Source of the DNA: Kaistia defluvii
GTDB taxonomy: Bacteria > Pseudomonadota > Alphaproteobacteria > Rhizobiales > Kaistiaceae
Direction: 5' to 3'
NCBI RefSeq assembly: GCF_040548815.1
Contig: NZ_JBEPSM010000001.1
Span: forward strand, 124,001 to 188,000
Length of the DNA stretch: 64,000 bases
Shown: one piece after another, positions 45,374-54,014 of the stretch
How the letters are laid out: every line of letters starts with the position of its first letter
How positions within the stretch are numbered: position 1 is the stretch's first letter
Made by a program: the position numbers and the translations under genes
Notes under the pieces: generated by a model
Told to the model about the DNA's origin: nothing
What the model saw: the letters and a program-made list of their open reading frames with translations, nothing else
Databases searched by the model: none

Positions 45374-46176
45374 GCGCCGCAAGCCCCACCGAACCCGCCG
45401 CCCTGGTCCCCGCGCTCAAGGCCCGCGCACTCAACAAGCGCTATGGCCGCGTCGTCGCCCTGGACAATGCCGATTTCGACCTGATGCCGAACGAGATCCT
45501 CGCCGTCATCGGCGACAACGGCGCAGGCAAATCGACCCTGATCAAGGCGCTCACCGGCGCGGTCAGCCCCGACCACGGCGAGATCTGGCTGAACGGCCAG
45601 CCGGTCGCCTTCAAGAGCCCGATCGAGGCCCGCAACCTGGGCATCGAGACGGTCTACCAGAACCTCGCCTTGTCGCCGGCGCTATCGATCGCCGACAACA
45701 TGTTCCTCGGCCGCGAGAAGCGGCGCGAGGACTTCATCGGCCGGATGTTTAGGACCCTCGACAAGCCCTACATGCAGAAGGTGGCGCGCCAGAAGCTGAC
45801 GGAACTGGGGCTGCTGACGATCCAGAACATCAACCAGCCGGTCGAGACGCTTTCCGGCGGACAGCGCCAGGGCGTGGCGGTGGCGCGCGCCGCCGCCTTC
45901 GGCAGCCGGGTGGTGATCATGGACGAGCCGACTGCGGCGCTCGGCGTCAAGGAATCGCGAAAAGTGCTGGAGACGATCCTGCGCCTCAAGGAGCGGGGCC
46001 TGCCGATCGTGCTGATCAGCCACAACATGCCGCATGTCTTCGAGGTGGCCGACCGCATCCACATCCATCGTCTCGGCAAACGCATCGCCGTGATCAATCC
46101 GAAGAACCACACCATGTCCGACGCCGTGGCGATCATGACCGGCGCCATGGCCCCGCCGATCGACGAAGCCGCCTGA
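45370..46176 (+). CDS. frcA: Sugar ABC transporter ATP-binding protein (Frc type)
   Basis: A 268-aa single-cassette ATPase. Walker A is GDNGAGKST, signature LSGGQRQGVAVARA, Walker B VVIMDEPTAALG, and the switch His is in ISHNMPHVFEVADR. Unlike RbsA or XylG, which carry two cassettes in about 500 aa, this has one, as does FrcA. It starts inside the last codon of frcC. Confidence 0.9.
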   Translation: MSAASPTEPAALVPALKARALNKRYGRVVALDNADFDLMPNEILAVIGDNGAGKSTLIKALTGAVSPDHGEIWLNGQPVAFKSPIEARNLGIETVYQNLALSPALSIADNMFLGREKRREDFIGRMFRTLDKPYMQKVARQKLTELGLLTIQNINQPVETLSGGQRQGVAVARAAAFGSRVVIMDEPTAALGVKESRKVLETILRLKERGLPIVLISHNMPHVFEVADRIHIHRLGKRIAVINPKNHTMSDAVAIMTGAMAPPIDEAA

Positions 46177-46242
46177 GGCGGGCACTTTCCGTTCGCGCCC
46201 GCCTTCGGCTATCGTTCCGACCGCGAGAGCGAACGGATTTTC

Positions 46243-48432
46243 ATGCGATTCTTCGGCAGGCCCGTCTATTTCCTGGCAGTCGCAGCGTTTCTCGGGGGCG
46301 CTGTGCTGTTGCGCGTCGCCGATCCGTTCCCGGTCCAGGCGATCCGCCTGCTCGCCTTCGATCTCTATCAGCGCATGGCGCCGGCCGCGCCGCTGGCCGA
46401 GCCGCCCGTCGTGGTCGTCGACATCGACGAGACCTCGCTGAAGGCCATCGGCCAATGGCCATGGCCGCGCACGGTTCTGGCGGAACTGACCCGCAAGCTG
46501 TCGGAGGCGGGGGCCGCCTCGATCGCCTTCGACGTGTTGTTTTCAGAGCCCGACCAGAGCTCGCCGGAAGAGGTGGTCAAGCGCCTGCCGCCGGAGCAGG
46601 CGGCGCTGGTCACCGCCTCGATCGGCTCCGCGCCGACGCATGACAGGGCCTTTGCCGAGGCGCTCGCCCGGAGCCCTTCGGTGCTTGGCCTGTCGCTGTC
46701 GGGCGGGGGCGCGCCGCTGCCGCATCTGAACGCCGGCTTCGCCACGGCCGGCGACGACCCGCGCCCCTTCATCCCGAATTTTGCCGGCGCCGTCGCCAAC
46801 GTGCCGGCGCTCGACGCGGCGGCGAAGGGGCTCGGCTCGATCAACTGGCTGCAGGATCGCGACCAGATCGTGCGCCGCGTGCCGCTGGTGCTCCGAGTCG
46901 GCGATACGCTGGTGCCGTCGCTGGCAGCGGAGGCTTTGCGCGTCGCGCAGGACGCGGGCTCCTATATCCTCAAGGGATCGAACGCCAGCGGCGAGGAGGC
47001 TTTCGGCCGCTCGACCGGCCTCAACCACGTCCGGATTGGTGCGCTGGTGGTTCCGACCGATGCCGATGGCGCAATCTGGCTGCGCTTCCGGCCGAGCGAC
47101 CCCGAGAACTTCGTCTCCGCCAGGGATGTGCTCGCCGGCAGCCTTCCCGCCCGCTCGATGGAGGGCCGGATCGTGCTCGTCGGCACGTCCGCGGCCGGCC
47201 TGCTCGACCTGCGGGCCACGCCGCTCGATTCCGCCGTTCCGGGCGTCGAGATCCACGCCCAGGTGATCGAACACATCCTGACCGGCCGCTCGCTGACCCG
47301 GCCCGATTATGCCAGCGGATTGGAGATCGCCGGCATTGTCGCGCTCGGCCTGCTGCTGGCGCTGGTGCTGCCGTTGGTCTCGGCGGGCATCGCCGCGATC
47401 CTCGGCGTACTGGCGATCGGCGGCATCCTGGTCGGCGGCTTCCTCGCCTATGACTGGGCGGGACTGCTGTTCGACCCGTTCTATCCGGCGCTGGTGATCG
47501 CGCTGCTGGTGATCGGCTCGGTGCTTTACACCTTCCGCCAGGCTGAGCGTGCCCGCGCCGGCATCCGCCGCGCCTTCCAGTATTACGTCGCGCCGGCGGT
47601 GGTCGACGAGATCATCGCCGATCCGACGCGGCTGGAACTTGGCGGCGAGATGCGCGAACTGACGCTGCTGTTCTGCGACGTGCGCAATTTCACCACCCTT
47701 GCCGAAGGCCTGAGCGCAACCGAGCTGACCAGCTTCATCAACGAGCTGATGACGCCGCTCTCGGACATCCTCCTCGAGCATCGCGGCACGATCGACAAAT
47801 ATATGGGCGACGCCGTCATGGCGTTCTGGAACGCGCCGCTCGACGATCCCGACCATGCGCGCCACGCGCTGGACGCCGCCGAGGCGATGATGGACGCGAT
47901 GGTCGGGCTCAACGCGCGCTGGCAGGCTGCGGCGGCGGAGCGCGGGCGCGCCATGCCGGAGGTGCGGATCGGCATCGGCATCAATACCGGCGCCTGCTGC
48001 GTTGGCAATCTCGGCACGGCGCGGCGCTTCGACTATTCGGCGATCGGCGACGAGGTCAACATCGCCAGCCGCCTCGAGCAGCTGACCAAGGAATACGGCC
48101 TTGGCGTCATTGTCGGCGAGCCGACGGTGCGGGCGGCGGGGACGGACGGGCTGGTGGAGATCGACCGCATCCAGGTGCGCGGCCGCCACGGCGTCAGCCG
48201 CATCTTCACCATGGTGCCGGATGATGCTGAGCCTGATTTCGTCGAGGCGCAGCAGGCCTTCGCCGCCGTCCTGCCGCAACAGGATCCGGCGATCTGGCGC
48301 GAGGCATTTTATCGCGCAAAGTCCTCCGCCCCGGCTCGCTTTGCCGGCTACTATCAACTTATGCTGGAGCGGCTTTCGGCGCGTGGCGGACTCGGGGGGG
48401 AGCCGTCGCCACAGATCACAATCGACCTGTGA
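46243..48432 (+). CDS. CHASE2-domain adenylate/guanylate cyclase
   Basis: A 729-aa membrane enzyme. One N-terminal helix is followed by a periplasmic CHASE2 sensor (VVVVDIDETSLKAIGQWPWP, AFDVLFSEPD, VLVGTSAAGLLDLRATPLD, PGVEIHAQVIEHIL), three further helices at about 360-430 and a class III cyclase domain. The latter has LTLLFCDVRNFTTLAEG with the metal Asp, TIDKYMGDAVMAFWNAP with the second Asp, and FDYSAIGDEVNIASRLEQLT. The enzyme would make cAMP (or cGMP) in response to a periplasmic cue. It starts a neighbourhood with an outer-membrane barrel, a FecR protein and a cyclic-nucleotide-binding protein. Confidence 0.93.
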   Translation: MRFFGRPVYFLAVAAFLGGAVLLRVADPFPVQAIRLLAFDLYQRMAPAAPLAEPPVVVVDIDETSLKAIGQWPWPRTVLAELTRKLSEAGAASIAFDVLFSEPDQSSPEEVVKRLPPEQAALVTASIGSAPTHDRAFAEALARSPSVLGLSLSGGGAPLPHLNAGFATAGDDPRPFIPNFAGAVANVPALDAAAKGLGSINWLQDRDQIVRRVPLVLRVGDTLVPSLAAEALRVAQDAGSYILKGSNASGEEAFGRSTGLNHVRIGALVVPTDADGAIWLRFRPSDPENFVSARDVLAGSLPARSMEGRIVLVGTSAAGLLDLRATPLDSAVPGVEIHAQVIEHILTGRSLTRPDYASGLEIAGIVALGLLLALVLPLVSAGIAAILGVLAIGGILVGGFLAYDWAGLLFDPFYPALVIALLVIGSVLYTFRQAERARAGIRRAFQYYVAPAVVDEIIADPTRLELGGEMRELTLLFCDVRNFTTLAEGLSATELTSFINELMTPLSDILLEHRGTIDKYMGDAVMAFWNAPLDDPDHARHALDAAEAMMDAMVGLNARWQAAAAERGRAMPEVRIGIGINTGACCVGNLGTARRFDYSAIGDEVNIASRLEQLTKEYGLGVIVGEPTVRAAGTDGLVEIDRIQVRGRHGVSRIFTMVPDDAEPDFVEAQQAFAAVLPQQDPAIWREAFYRAKSSAPARFAGYYQLMLERLSARGGLGGEPSPQITIDL

Positions 48433-48519
48433 CGTGGATCACATTCCGCTCGCGCGCGTTCTGCCAGATTCGAACCGTGTCCGGCTTGCACAAGGAAGCC
48501 GGCGGCATTCCGGGGGACC

Positions 48520-48912
48520 GTGTTGATCGATCCTACGCTCGCACCGATTGCCGCATTGGCAATATTCCAGGTCAAGCATGTCGTCTGTGACTATTTCCTG
48601 CAGACGACCAACCAGATCCTCAACAAGGGACGCTATGGCCACCCGGCCGGGCTCCTCCACGCCGGGACCCATGTTCTCGGATCGATCCCGGTCTTCCTGA
48701 TCTATCCGACGCGCTGGCCGATCGCGCTGCTGATCCTGGCGCTGGAATTCGTGGCGCATTATCACATCGACTGGCTGAAGAACGACCTCAGCGCCCGCTT
48801 TGGCTGGGAGCCGAAGGACAAGCAGTACTGGTGGGCAATGGGTCTCGACCAGTTGGCGCACCAGGCGACCTATATCGCGATGACGATCGCGCTGGTTCTG
48901 GTCAATCGATAG
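48520..48912 (+). CDS. DUF3307 membrane protein
   Basis: A 130-aa protein with several hydrophobic segments. IFQVKHVVCDYFLQTTNQIL and EFVAHYHIDWLKNDLSARFG (conserved His and Asp residues) are the DUF3307 features; no biochemical role is established. The start is GTG at 48520 with GGGGGAC close upstream (TTG at 48523 is possible). It follows the cyclase by 87 bases on the same strand. Confidence 0.85.
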   Translation: MLIDPTLAPIAALAIFQVKHVVCDYFLQTTNQILNKGRYGHPAGLLHAGTHVLGSIPVFLIYPTRWPIALLILALEFVAHYHIDWLKNDLSARFGWEPKDKQYWWAMGLDQLAHQATYIAMTIALVLVNR

Positions 48913-49294
48913 CCCCCGGGCGGGTTCGGTTGTTCACGAGGGTCTCGAGGCCTGCCGGCGTCGTCGTTAAGACGCCCTACCTTGTGCGTCCCGCTCGCAT
49001 CCGGCTGAGATCCCTTCAAGAGGCGCCGGCGCCTGGCGTCCAATATCGAAGACCTCGACCATCATCCTGAGGTGCCCGGCGAAGCCGGGCCTCGAAGGAG
49101 GGTCCAGGGAACGCTCTTTTATTTGCGCTGGGCTGGCTTCGCGTGCCGAGGCGTCCGCTGGAACCTCCTTCGAGGCTTCTCTGGCGCGAAGCACCTCAGG
49201 ATGATGGCGGAGGGTGTTTACACCCGCTTGGAGCACCAGAAGCTTGACTTGCCCACGCTTGCGAACCGTCTCCGGGTCATAAGGACCGGACGGC
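48913..49294. other. Intergenic region with a palindromic repeat
   Basis: About 380 bases between the convergent DUF3307 and outer-membrane-barrel genes. Most is occupied by the repeat at 49059-49207; no gene is credible. Confidence 0.6.
49059..49207. repeat. Long palindromic repeat of rhizobial REP type
   Basis: The left arm starts CCATCATCCTGAGGTG (49059), with CCTCGAAGGAGGGTCCAG further in; the right arm, 49158-49207, is its reverse complement with several differences (CTGGAACCTCCTTCGAGG and CACCTCAGGATGATGG). Between the arms is about 50 bases. CATCCTGAGGTGC-type elements are widespread in rhizobial intergenic regions and are thought to be mobilised by REP-associated transposases. Confidence 0.75.
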
Positions 49295-50452
49295 TCAGAA
49301 CCGCGTGACCACCCGGGCCATGGCGATATGGTTGCCGAATTCGGCCTGCTCGTCGTTCGACTGGTTCCACTGGTAGCGGTAGTCGAGCGCGATGTCCGTC
49401 TGCATGCCGAGGGCGCGGTTGAACACGGCGCTGAGCAGCGGCTCGATCATCACGTCGTCGCGCTTGTCGCCGTCGGGCGCGTAGAGGTTGCTGTAGAGCG
49501 TCTGGGTGACGTCGACGCCGCCGCCCAAAGTCAGCCAGTCGGCAACCTGGTTGAAATATTCGAAGCGCGCGCCCCAGGAGACATAATCGCCCGGCTTGAT
49601 GTCGTCCGGGCCGAGACTGGTATTGGTCACGTCGATGCCGCCAATGCCGCTCCAGCGCGCATGCGGCGTGAAGACGAAGACGTCGCTGTCCTGAACCACC
49701 TGCGGCAACGCCCAGCGGCCGACGACGTCGGCATAGAAGCCGTCCGTCGAGATGGACTGGTCGCCGAAGCTGCGATAGCCGCCGCGCACCCGCAGCAGCT
49801 GGTAGGCGCCCTGCAGGTAGCCCTCGAACTGCATGCCGGCGATCGCCTCGGAATAGTAATAGGCGTTGTCGAGGAAGGACACGCCGCCGCCGGCAAACGG
49901 ATTGACACTGAGCTGCGCCCCGACCGGCAGGATCGGTCCGGTGACGCCGCCGAGATAACCATAGTCGAGCTGGCTGACATCGCTGAAATACTCGGCATTG
50001 CCGAGCAGCAGCGTGCGCCAGCGCGTGTCGCCCAGGCGGCGCTCGTCCTGGACCCGCCCGGCCACATAGGCTTTCAGCGAGCTTTCGAGGTCGCTATGGC
50101 GCTGCAGCGGGTTGCTCTCATAGCCAAGCCCGCCCGTCAGCGTGACCAGCGTCGTGTCCGGCTGCAACTGGCGGCGGATGCGCACCAGCGCTGCCAGCGC
50201 CTCGGCGTTTTCGGGATCGTAGAGCAGCACGCGTTCATAGGTCGCGAGCGCCTTGCGCGGCTGCCCGACCGCCTCGGCCAGGCGGGCATATTCCATGTTG
50301 GCGGCGGTATCGGTCGGGTTGGCGAGCACGCGCTGGTAAGCCTCGCCCAGGGCGATCGCCTCCGAACGATCCACCGCCAGAGCCGGCGTGATGTACGCGC
50401 CAAGAGCGACGGCATAGGCGGTGAGTGCAAACGCCAGAAGACTGCGCTTCAC
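49295..50452 (-). CDS. TPR-containing outer-membrane beta-barrel protein
   Basis: A 385-aa protein, GTG-started at 50452 behind GGGGAG. The signal peptide ends ITPALAVD. One to two tetratricopeptide-like units follow (ALGEAYQRVLANPTDTAANM, ALATYERVLLYDPENAEALA), then about 290 residues of alternating hydrophobic and aromatic strands from LTGGLGYESNPLQRH to VTRF, ending in Phe as in outer-membrane barrels. TPR plus barrel recalls Slam-type surface-protein exporters, but the similarity is only architectural. It is divergent from the FecR gene (244-base gap), suggesting joint regulation. Confidence 0.8.
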   Translation of the reverse strand: MKRSLLAFALTAYAVALGAYITPALAVDRSEAIALGEAYQRVLANPTDTAANMEYARLAEAVGQPRKALATYERVLLYDPENAEALAALVRIRRQLQPDTTLVTLTGGLGYESNPLQRHSDLESSLKAYVAGRVQDERRLGDTRWRTLLLGNAEYFSDVSQLDYGYLGGVTGPILPVGAQLSVNPFAGGGVSFLDNAYYYSEAIAGMQFEGYLQGAYQLLRVRGGYRSFGDQSISTDGFYADVVGRWALPQVVQDSDVFVFTPHARWSGIGGIDVTNTSLGPDDIKPGDYVSWGARFEYFNQVADWLTLGGGVDVTQTLYSNLYAPDGDKRDDVMIEPLLSAVFNRALGMQTDIALDYRYQWNQSNDEQAEFGNHIAMARVVTRF

Positions 50453-50696
50453 GCTCGGAAGCTCCCCGATCAAGCCTGAATTAACCAAGGATAAATTCGG
50501 CCGCGTCTTTGAGCAACCTGCACAGGCCGCGCGGGGCGACTTTGCCGGCGAGCGGTGCAGATTGGCCACGACGAACGCAAAAGCGGAGCTTCCGCAGCGT
50601 CTCCATCGGCTGTTCTTGCCGCCGGGCTTGGTTTGTCGCACGCGGAGTGGCAAAATCCTCGGCAGATCCAGCGATCCCAGCAACCGGGAGCCCATC

Positions 50697-51491
50697 ATGC
50701 GTATCGGCCGACTCATCAGGACCGCCGCGGCCGTCCTGGCCCTCGCCACGGTCGCTGCGGCCCCGGCTTCCGCCGCCGATACGACGATCGGCCGGGCCGG
50801 CGCCGTTCACAACAAGGTGGAAGGCGTGGTTCGCGGCGCCGCGCGGCCGCTCGCCGTGCGCGACCCCATCGTCCAGAACCAGCAGGTGCGCACTGGCGCG
50901 AATTCGACCGCGCAGCTCCTGTTCCTGGATGAGACCAGCCTGAATGTCGGGCCTGGTTCCGACGTGACGCTCGACCGCTTCGTCTACGATCCCGGCCGCT
51001 CGCAGAACGACATCGCACTGCGCGCCACCAAGGGCATCTTCCGCTTCGTCTCCGGCTCGTCCGATCCGCGAAGCTATCACCTGAAGACGCCGGTCGCGAC
51101 GATCGGCGTGCGCGGCACGATCTACGACACGATCGTCGGGCCCAGCGAATCCGTCATCATCCTCGTCGAGGGCAAGCTGGTGATCACGCTCCCCGGCGGG
51201 CGCGAGGTCACGCTCGACCGGCCCGGCAAGGCGCTGCGCATCCACAAGGGCGGCCGCATCGAGGGGCCGCTGACCTGGGACGGCTCGCTGATCCGCGTCA
51301 CCGGCGTCGTGCCGTATCCGCTCTATGGCGACAGCTTCCTGCCCTATCCGGAGAAGCTGCAGGCCCAGGACGGCCGCAACGACGTCATCAACGACCTCAA
51401 CAACCGCGTTCGCGACATCGGGCCGCCGCCCTGCGAACCCGGCAGCTGCGGCTGCAATGGCGGTTCGGCCACCCATGCCGGGTGCGACTAG
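50697..51491 (+). CDS. Secreted FecR-domain protein
   Basis: A 264-aa protein with a cleavable signal peptide (LATVAAAPASAAD). The FecR-type core reads VRTGANSTAQLLFLDETSLN, VGPGSDVTLDRFVYDPGRSQ, GIFRFVSGSSDPRSYHLKTP and TIGVRGTIYD. It lacks the cytoplasmic N-terminal part and membrane helix of the classical anti-sigma FecR, so it is a free periplasmic or surface form. The C-terminus is Cys-rich (PPPCEPGSCGCNGGSATHAG). Such proteins are often neighbours of CHASE2 cyclases and barrels. The ATG is preceded by GGGAG. Confidence 0.88.
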   Translation: MRIGRLIRTAAAVLALATVAAAPASAADTTIGRAGAVHNKVEGVVRGAARPLAVRDPIVQNQQVRTGANSTAQLLFLDETSLNVGPGSDVTLDRFVYDPGRSQNDIALRATKGIFRFVSGSSDPRSYHLKTPVATIGVRGTIYDTIVGPSESVIILVEGKLVITLPGGREVTLDRPGKALRIHKGGRIEGPLTWDGSLIRVTGVVPYPLYGDSFLPYPEKLQAQDGRNDVINDLNNRVRDIGPPPCEPGSCGCNGGSATHAGCD

Positions 51492-51566
51492 CGCCCGATT
51501 GCGGAAAGCTCGCCTAACGGGCGCGGATCGAAGGCGCGGAAAGCGCCGCTCCGAAACCTGAAGAAT

Positions 51567-52073
51567 CTAGCCGCGTCCGAACAGGCGCCGCATGGCGCCG
51601 ACGATCTCGTCGGTGCGGATGCCGAGGATGCGGCTCGCATGCTCGTCGTCCGCGATCTGCTCCAGCTCGGCCCGGCGCTTGGCCAGGACCGCGCCGAAAT
51701 GATCGACCAGTTCCGGCGAGTGCGTCAGCACGTTTTCGAGCGCCACCTTGGTGATCTCGACGACGCGCGTCGGTTCCATCGTCGTGACGGTGGCGGCGCG
51801 GCGGGCGCCGGTCATCAGCGACATCTCGCCGAACAGCTCGCCGGGCCCGAGCATGGCGACTTCCCGGTGCGGATGGCGGGTGCCGGCGACGGTGACGTCG
51901 ACCTTGCCGCTGACGATGATGAACATCGAGGTGCCGAAATCGCCCTCGGTCATCAGCACGCGGTCCTTGCCGACGTCGTAGACCTTGCTGCGCGCGGCGA
52001 GCTCGTCGAGCTGCCGCGCCGAAAGCACGTCGGCAAAAAGCGGGGTCCGGGCCAGAACGTCGCGCGCTTCCAT
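51567..52073 (-). CDS. Cyclic-nucleotide-binding domain protein
   Basis: A 168-aa soluble protein with one cNMP-binding fold and no DNA-binding domain. LMTEGDFGTSMFIIVSGKVD and LGPGELFGEMSLMTGARRAA form the phosphate-binding cassette, with the Arg that contacts the cyclic phosphate in ARRAATV. The remaining C-terminal helix (LAKRRAELEQIADDEHASRI) resembles a coupling helix. Four to five kilobases from the CHASE2 cyclase, it may be the receptor for cAMP made there. TonB lies 73 bases downstream on the same strand. Confidence 0.85.
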   Translation of the reverse strand: MEARDVLARTPLFADVLSARQLDELAARSKVYDVGKDRVLMTEGDFGTSMFIIVSGKVDVTVAGTRHPHREVAMLGPGELFGEMSLMTGARRAATVTTMEPTRVVEITKVALENVLTHSPELVDHFGAVLAKRRAELEQIADDEHASRILGIRTDEIVGAMRRLFGRG

Positions 52074-52146
52074 GGAAGACCGTCTCCGTTGTTGCCGGAG
52101 TGTGGGTCCAGCTTCGCTTCGCCGTCAAGCGGGCGGGTTGCGCGGA

Positions 52147-53427
52147 CTAGCGGCCTTCGAGTTTGAAAGCGATCGGAACGTTGATTTCGAGCTGGGTCAT
52201 GCCTTCTGGCATGCGCGGAAAGGGGGATGCTCGGCGGACCGCGGCGATGGCGGCTTCGTCGAGCATCGGGTTTCCGGCGCTGCTCGCCACCACGATGTTC
52301 TGGGCGGCGCCAGATGGCGTGATCACGAACCGGACCTGGGCGCGGCCGCTGATGCCGAGCCGCTGTGCCTTGCTGGGCATCTGGGTTGACCGCGCGATCT
52401 TGGCCCGCACCTTGCCCTTGTAGTTCGAATTGGCGGCGGCGCCGGATCCCGCCTCCCGCGAGCGGCCCGTGCCGCTGTCGCGGGCGGTCGTGTTGTTGCT
52501 GGCGACGGATGCCCCGCGGCGGCTCTCTGTCTCGGCATTGCCGCGGCTCGGCGCTTCGGCTTTGCGCTTCCTGTCGGCCTTCTCCGCCTTTTCGCGCGGC
52601 GGCTTGCGGGTCGGCTCGGCCTTTTCGGCGATCTTCTTCTCAACCGGCTTCGGCTCGACGCGCTTGGCTTCGACCGGCTTGGTCTCGGTCGGCTTCTCGA
52701 CGGGCTGCACCTCGACCGGCTTGGCCTCGGGCAGGGGCGCCAGCTCTTCCGGTGTCTCCTGCGGCGTCAGTTCCTCGACTGGCTTCAGAGTCGTCAGCAC
52801 CGCCGTCTGCACCGGCTTGGCGACAGGCTGGACGGGCTTGGCCTCGACGGCAGGCGTCGTGGCTTCCAGGGTCTCGGTCGCCGCGGCCGATACGGCGGGG
52901 GCCGGCTCGACCGGCGCGAGGTCCGGCGTCGTCGGGGCGATCGAGGCGAGCGTCTCCGTCGGGACGATCTCGGTCATCACGGGCGAGGGGGCGGCCGGGA
53001 GGTCGCTCTCGATCGGCGTGGCCGAGAGATCGGCGGTCAGCACCGGTGCTATGCTGCTCGACGGCGTGGCCGCCGGGCTGAGTTCGGGGACGGCAGCCGG
53101 CTGCACGGCCTCTGCGGCGGCCGGCTGGGTCGGCTGCGGTGTCGGCTCGGCATCCATCGGGGAGGCGGAGAGGGCGGCCAGCGTGGCCGGTTCGGCGGTC
53201 GGCGCGACCTCGGTATCCTGGGCCGTCTTCAGCTCTTCGCTGAGGAACTCCTGGATCTCGACATCCGAGCCGAGCGTCGCATCGATCGAACCCTCGACCG
53301 AGCTGCCGGCGCCGCTGCCGGCTTCCGCGACCTCATTGGGATCGGGCGTGAAGGCTGCGACCACCGCGCCATGCGCCGCGATCGACAGAACCAGTGCCCA
53401 AGCCCAGGAAGCGCGCCGAACCTTCAT
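52147..53427 (-). CDS. tonB: TonB energy-transducing protein
   Basis: A 426-aa protein: short cytoplasmic start, one membrane helix (WAWALVLSIAAHGAVVAAF) with the His conserved in TonB, a Pro/Glu/Lys/Val-rich periplasmic spacer of about 270 residues (PKPVEKK, KPVEVQPVEKP), and a C-terminal TonB domain (ISGRAQVRFVITPSGAAQNI, EAAIAAVRRASPFPRMPEGM). It couples the proton motive force to outer-membrane iron receptors via ExbBD, not in this window. Start is the ATG at 53427. It lies 28 bases after the secreted-protein gene and is probably under the same IRO-box promoter. Confidence 0.92.
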   Translation of the reverse strand: MKVRRASWAWALVLSIAAHGAVVAAFTPDPNEVAEAGSGAGSSVEGSIDATLGSDVEIQEFLSEELKTAQDTEVAPTAEPATLAALSASPMDAEPTPQPTQPAAAEAVQPAAVPELSPAATPSSSIAPVLTADLSATPIESDLPAAPSPVMTEIVPTETLASIAPTTPDLAPVEPAPAVSAAATETLEATTPAVEAKPVQPVAKPVQTAVLTTLKPVEELTPQETPEELAPLPEAKPVEVQPVEKPTETKPVEAKRVEPKPVEKKIAEKAEPTRKPPREKAEKADRKRKAEAPSRGNAETESRRGASVASNNTTARDSGTGRSREAGSGAAANSNYKGKVRAKIARSTQMPSKAQRLGISGRAQVRFVITPSGAAQNIVVASSAGNPMLDEAAIAAVRRASPFPRMPEGMTQLEINVPIAFKLEGR

Positions 53428-53455
53428 CACCGAGCCTCGATCCCTCGCGTCGTCA

Positions 53456-53902
53456 TCAATTGTCGAAGCGCATGTCGGTGCGCGTCGACACCTGGATGCT
53501 CTCGGCACAGGCGCCGGGGGTGAGGCCGGCGCCGCTGCATTCCTTCACGTCGTTGACGAGGATGCGGGCGATCGACGGGCAGGCGGTCTCGGGGATGTCG
53601 AACTGGCGGACGCGGCTCTTGCCGGCCGGCACCTTGGCGGTGCGCACGACGGCGAAGCGGTTGACCCGGCCATCCTGCTCGAACAGCACCAGTTCCAGCG
53701 CCATGTCGTCGATGCCGGCCGAGAGGCGGTTGTCGATGACGAAGCTCAGGCGGCAGGCCTTGGCATTGGCCTCGGCACCGTTGAGCTCGATCGCGATTGC
53801 CTTGGGTGCCTGCTGGGCTTCGGCGAACGAGGTCGCCGTCATCAGGACCAGCGCCGCGCCGAGCTGCATGCCGACGCGCTTGCTGCCACTCAAAACTGCC
53901 AT
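53456..53902 (-). CDS. Secreted protein in the tonB operon
   Basis: A 148-aa protein, started at the Met of MAVLSGSK (53902); an ATG at 53917 is an alternative. The signal peptide ends SFAEAQQ. The mature part has four cysteines (ACRLSF, TACPSI, KECSGA, GACAES) and reads FVIDNRLSAGIDDMALELVL and VRTAKVPAGKSRVRQFDIPE. I do not recognise a family. Its place before tonB and behind an IRO box suggests an iron-acquisition role in the periplasm. Confidence 0.72.
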   Translation of the reverse strand: MAVLSGSKRVGMQLGAALVLMTATSFAEAQQAPKAIAIELNGAEANAKACRLSFVIDNRLSAGIDDMALELVLFEQDGRVNRFAVVRTAKVPAGKSRVRQFDIPETACPSIARILVNDVKECSGAGLTPGACAESIQVSTRTDMRFDN

Positions 53903-53974
53903 GTTCCACCCCGTCATCCGAAGGAAGCCGGCGAGCCCTCGCAAAGGACCGCCACATGTGCAGGTATTAAAATA

Positions 53975-53989
53975 TGATAGTGAAAGTCA
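53975..53989 (-). promoter_or_regulatory. IRO box, predicted RirA-binding site
   Basis: TGA-N9-TCA, read TGATAGTGAAAGTCA on the plus strand, the symmetric form described for RirA-regulated rhizobial genes. It lies about 73 bases before the start of the secreted-protein/tonB operon, within an AT-rich stretch. A wider dyad ATAGT/ACTAT at 53977-53994 overlaps it. Confidence 0.6.
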
Positions 53990-54014
53990 ACTATAAATTC
54001 GTCGCGGTCGCCGC

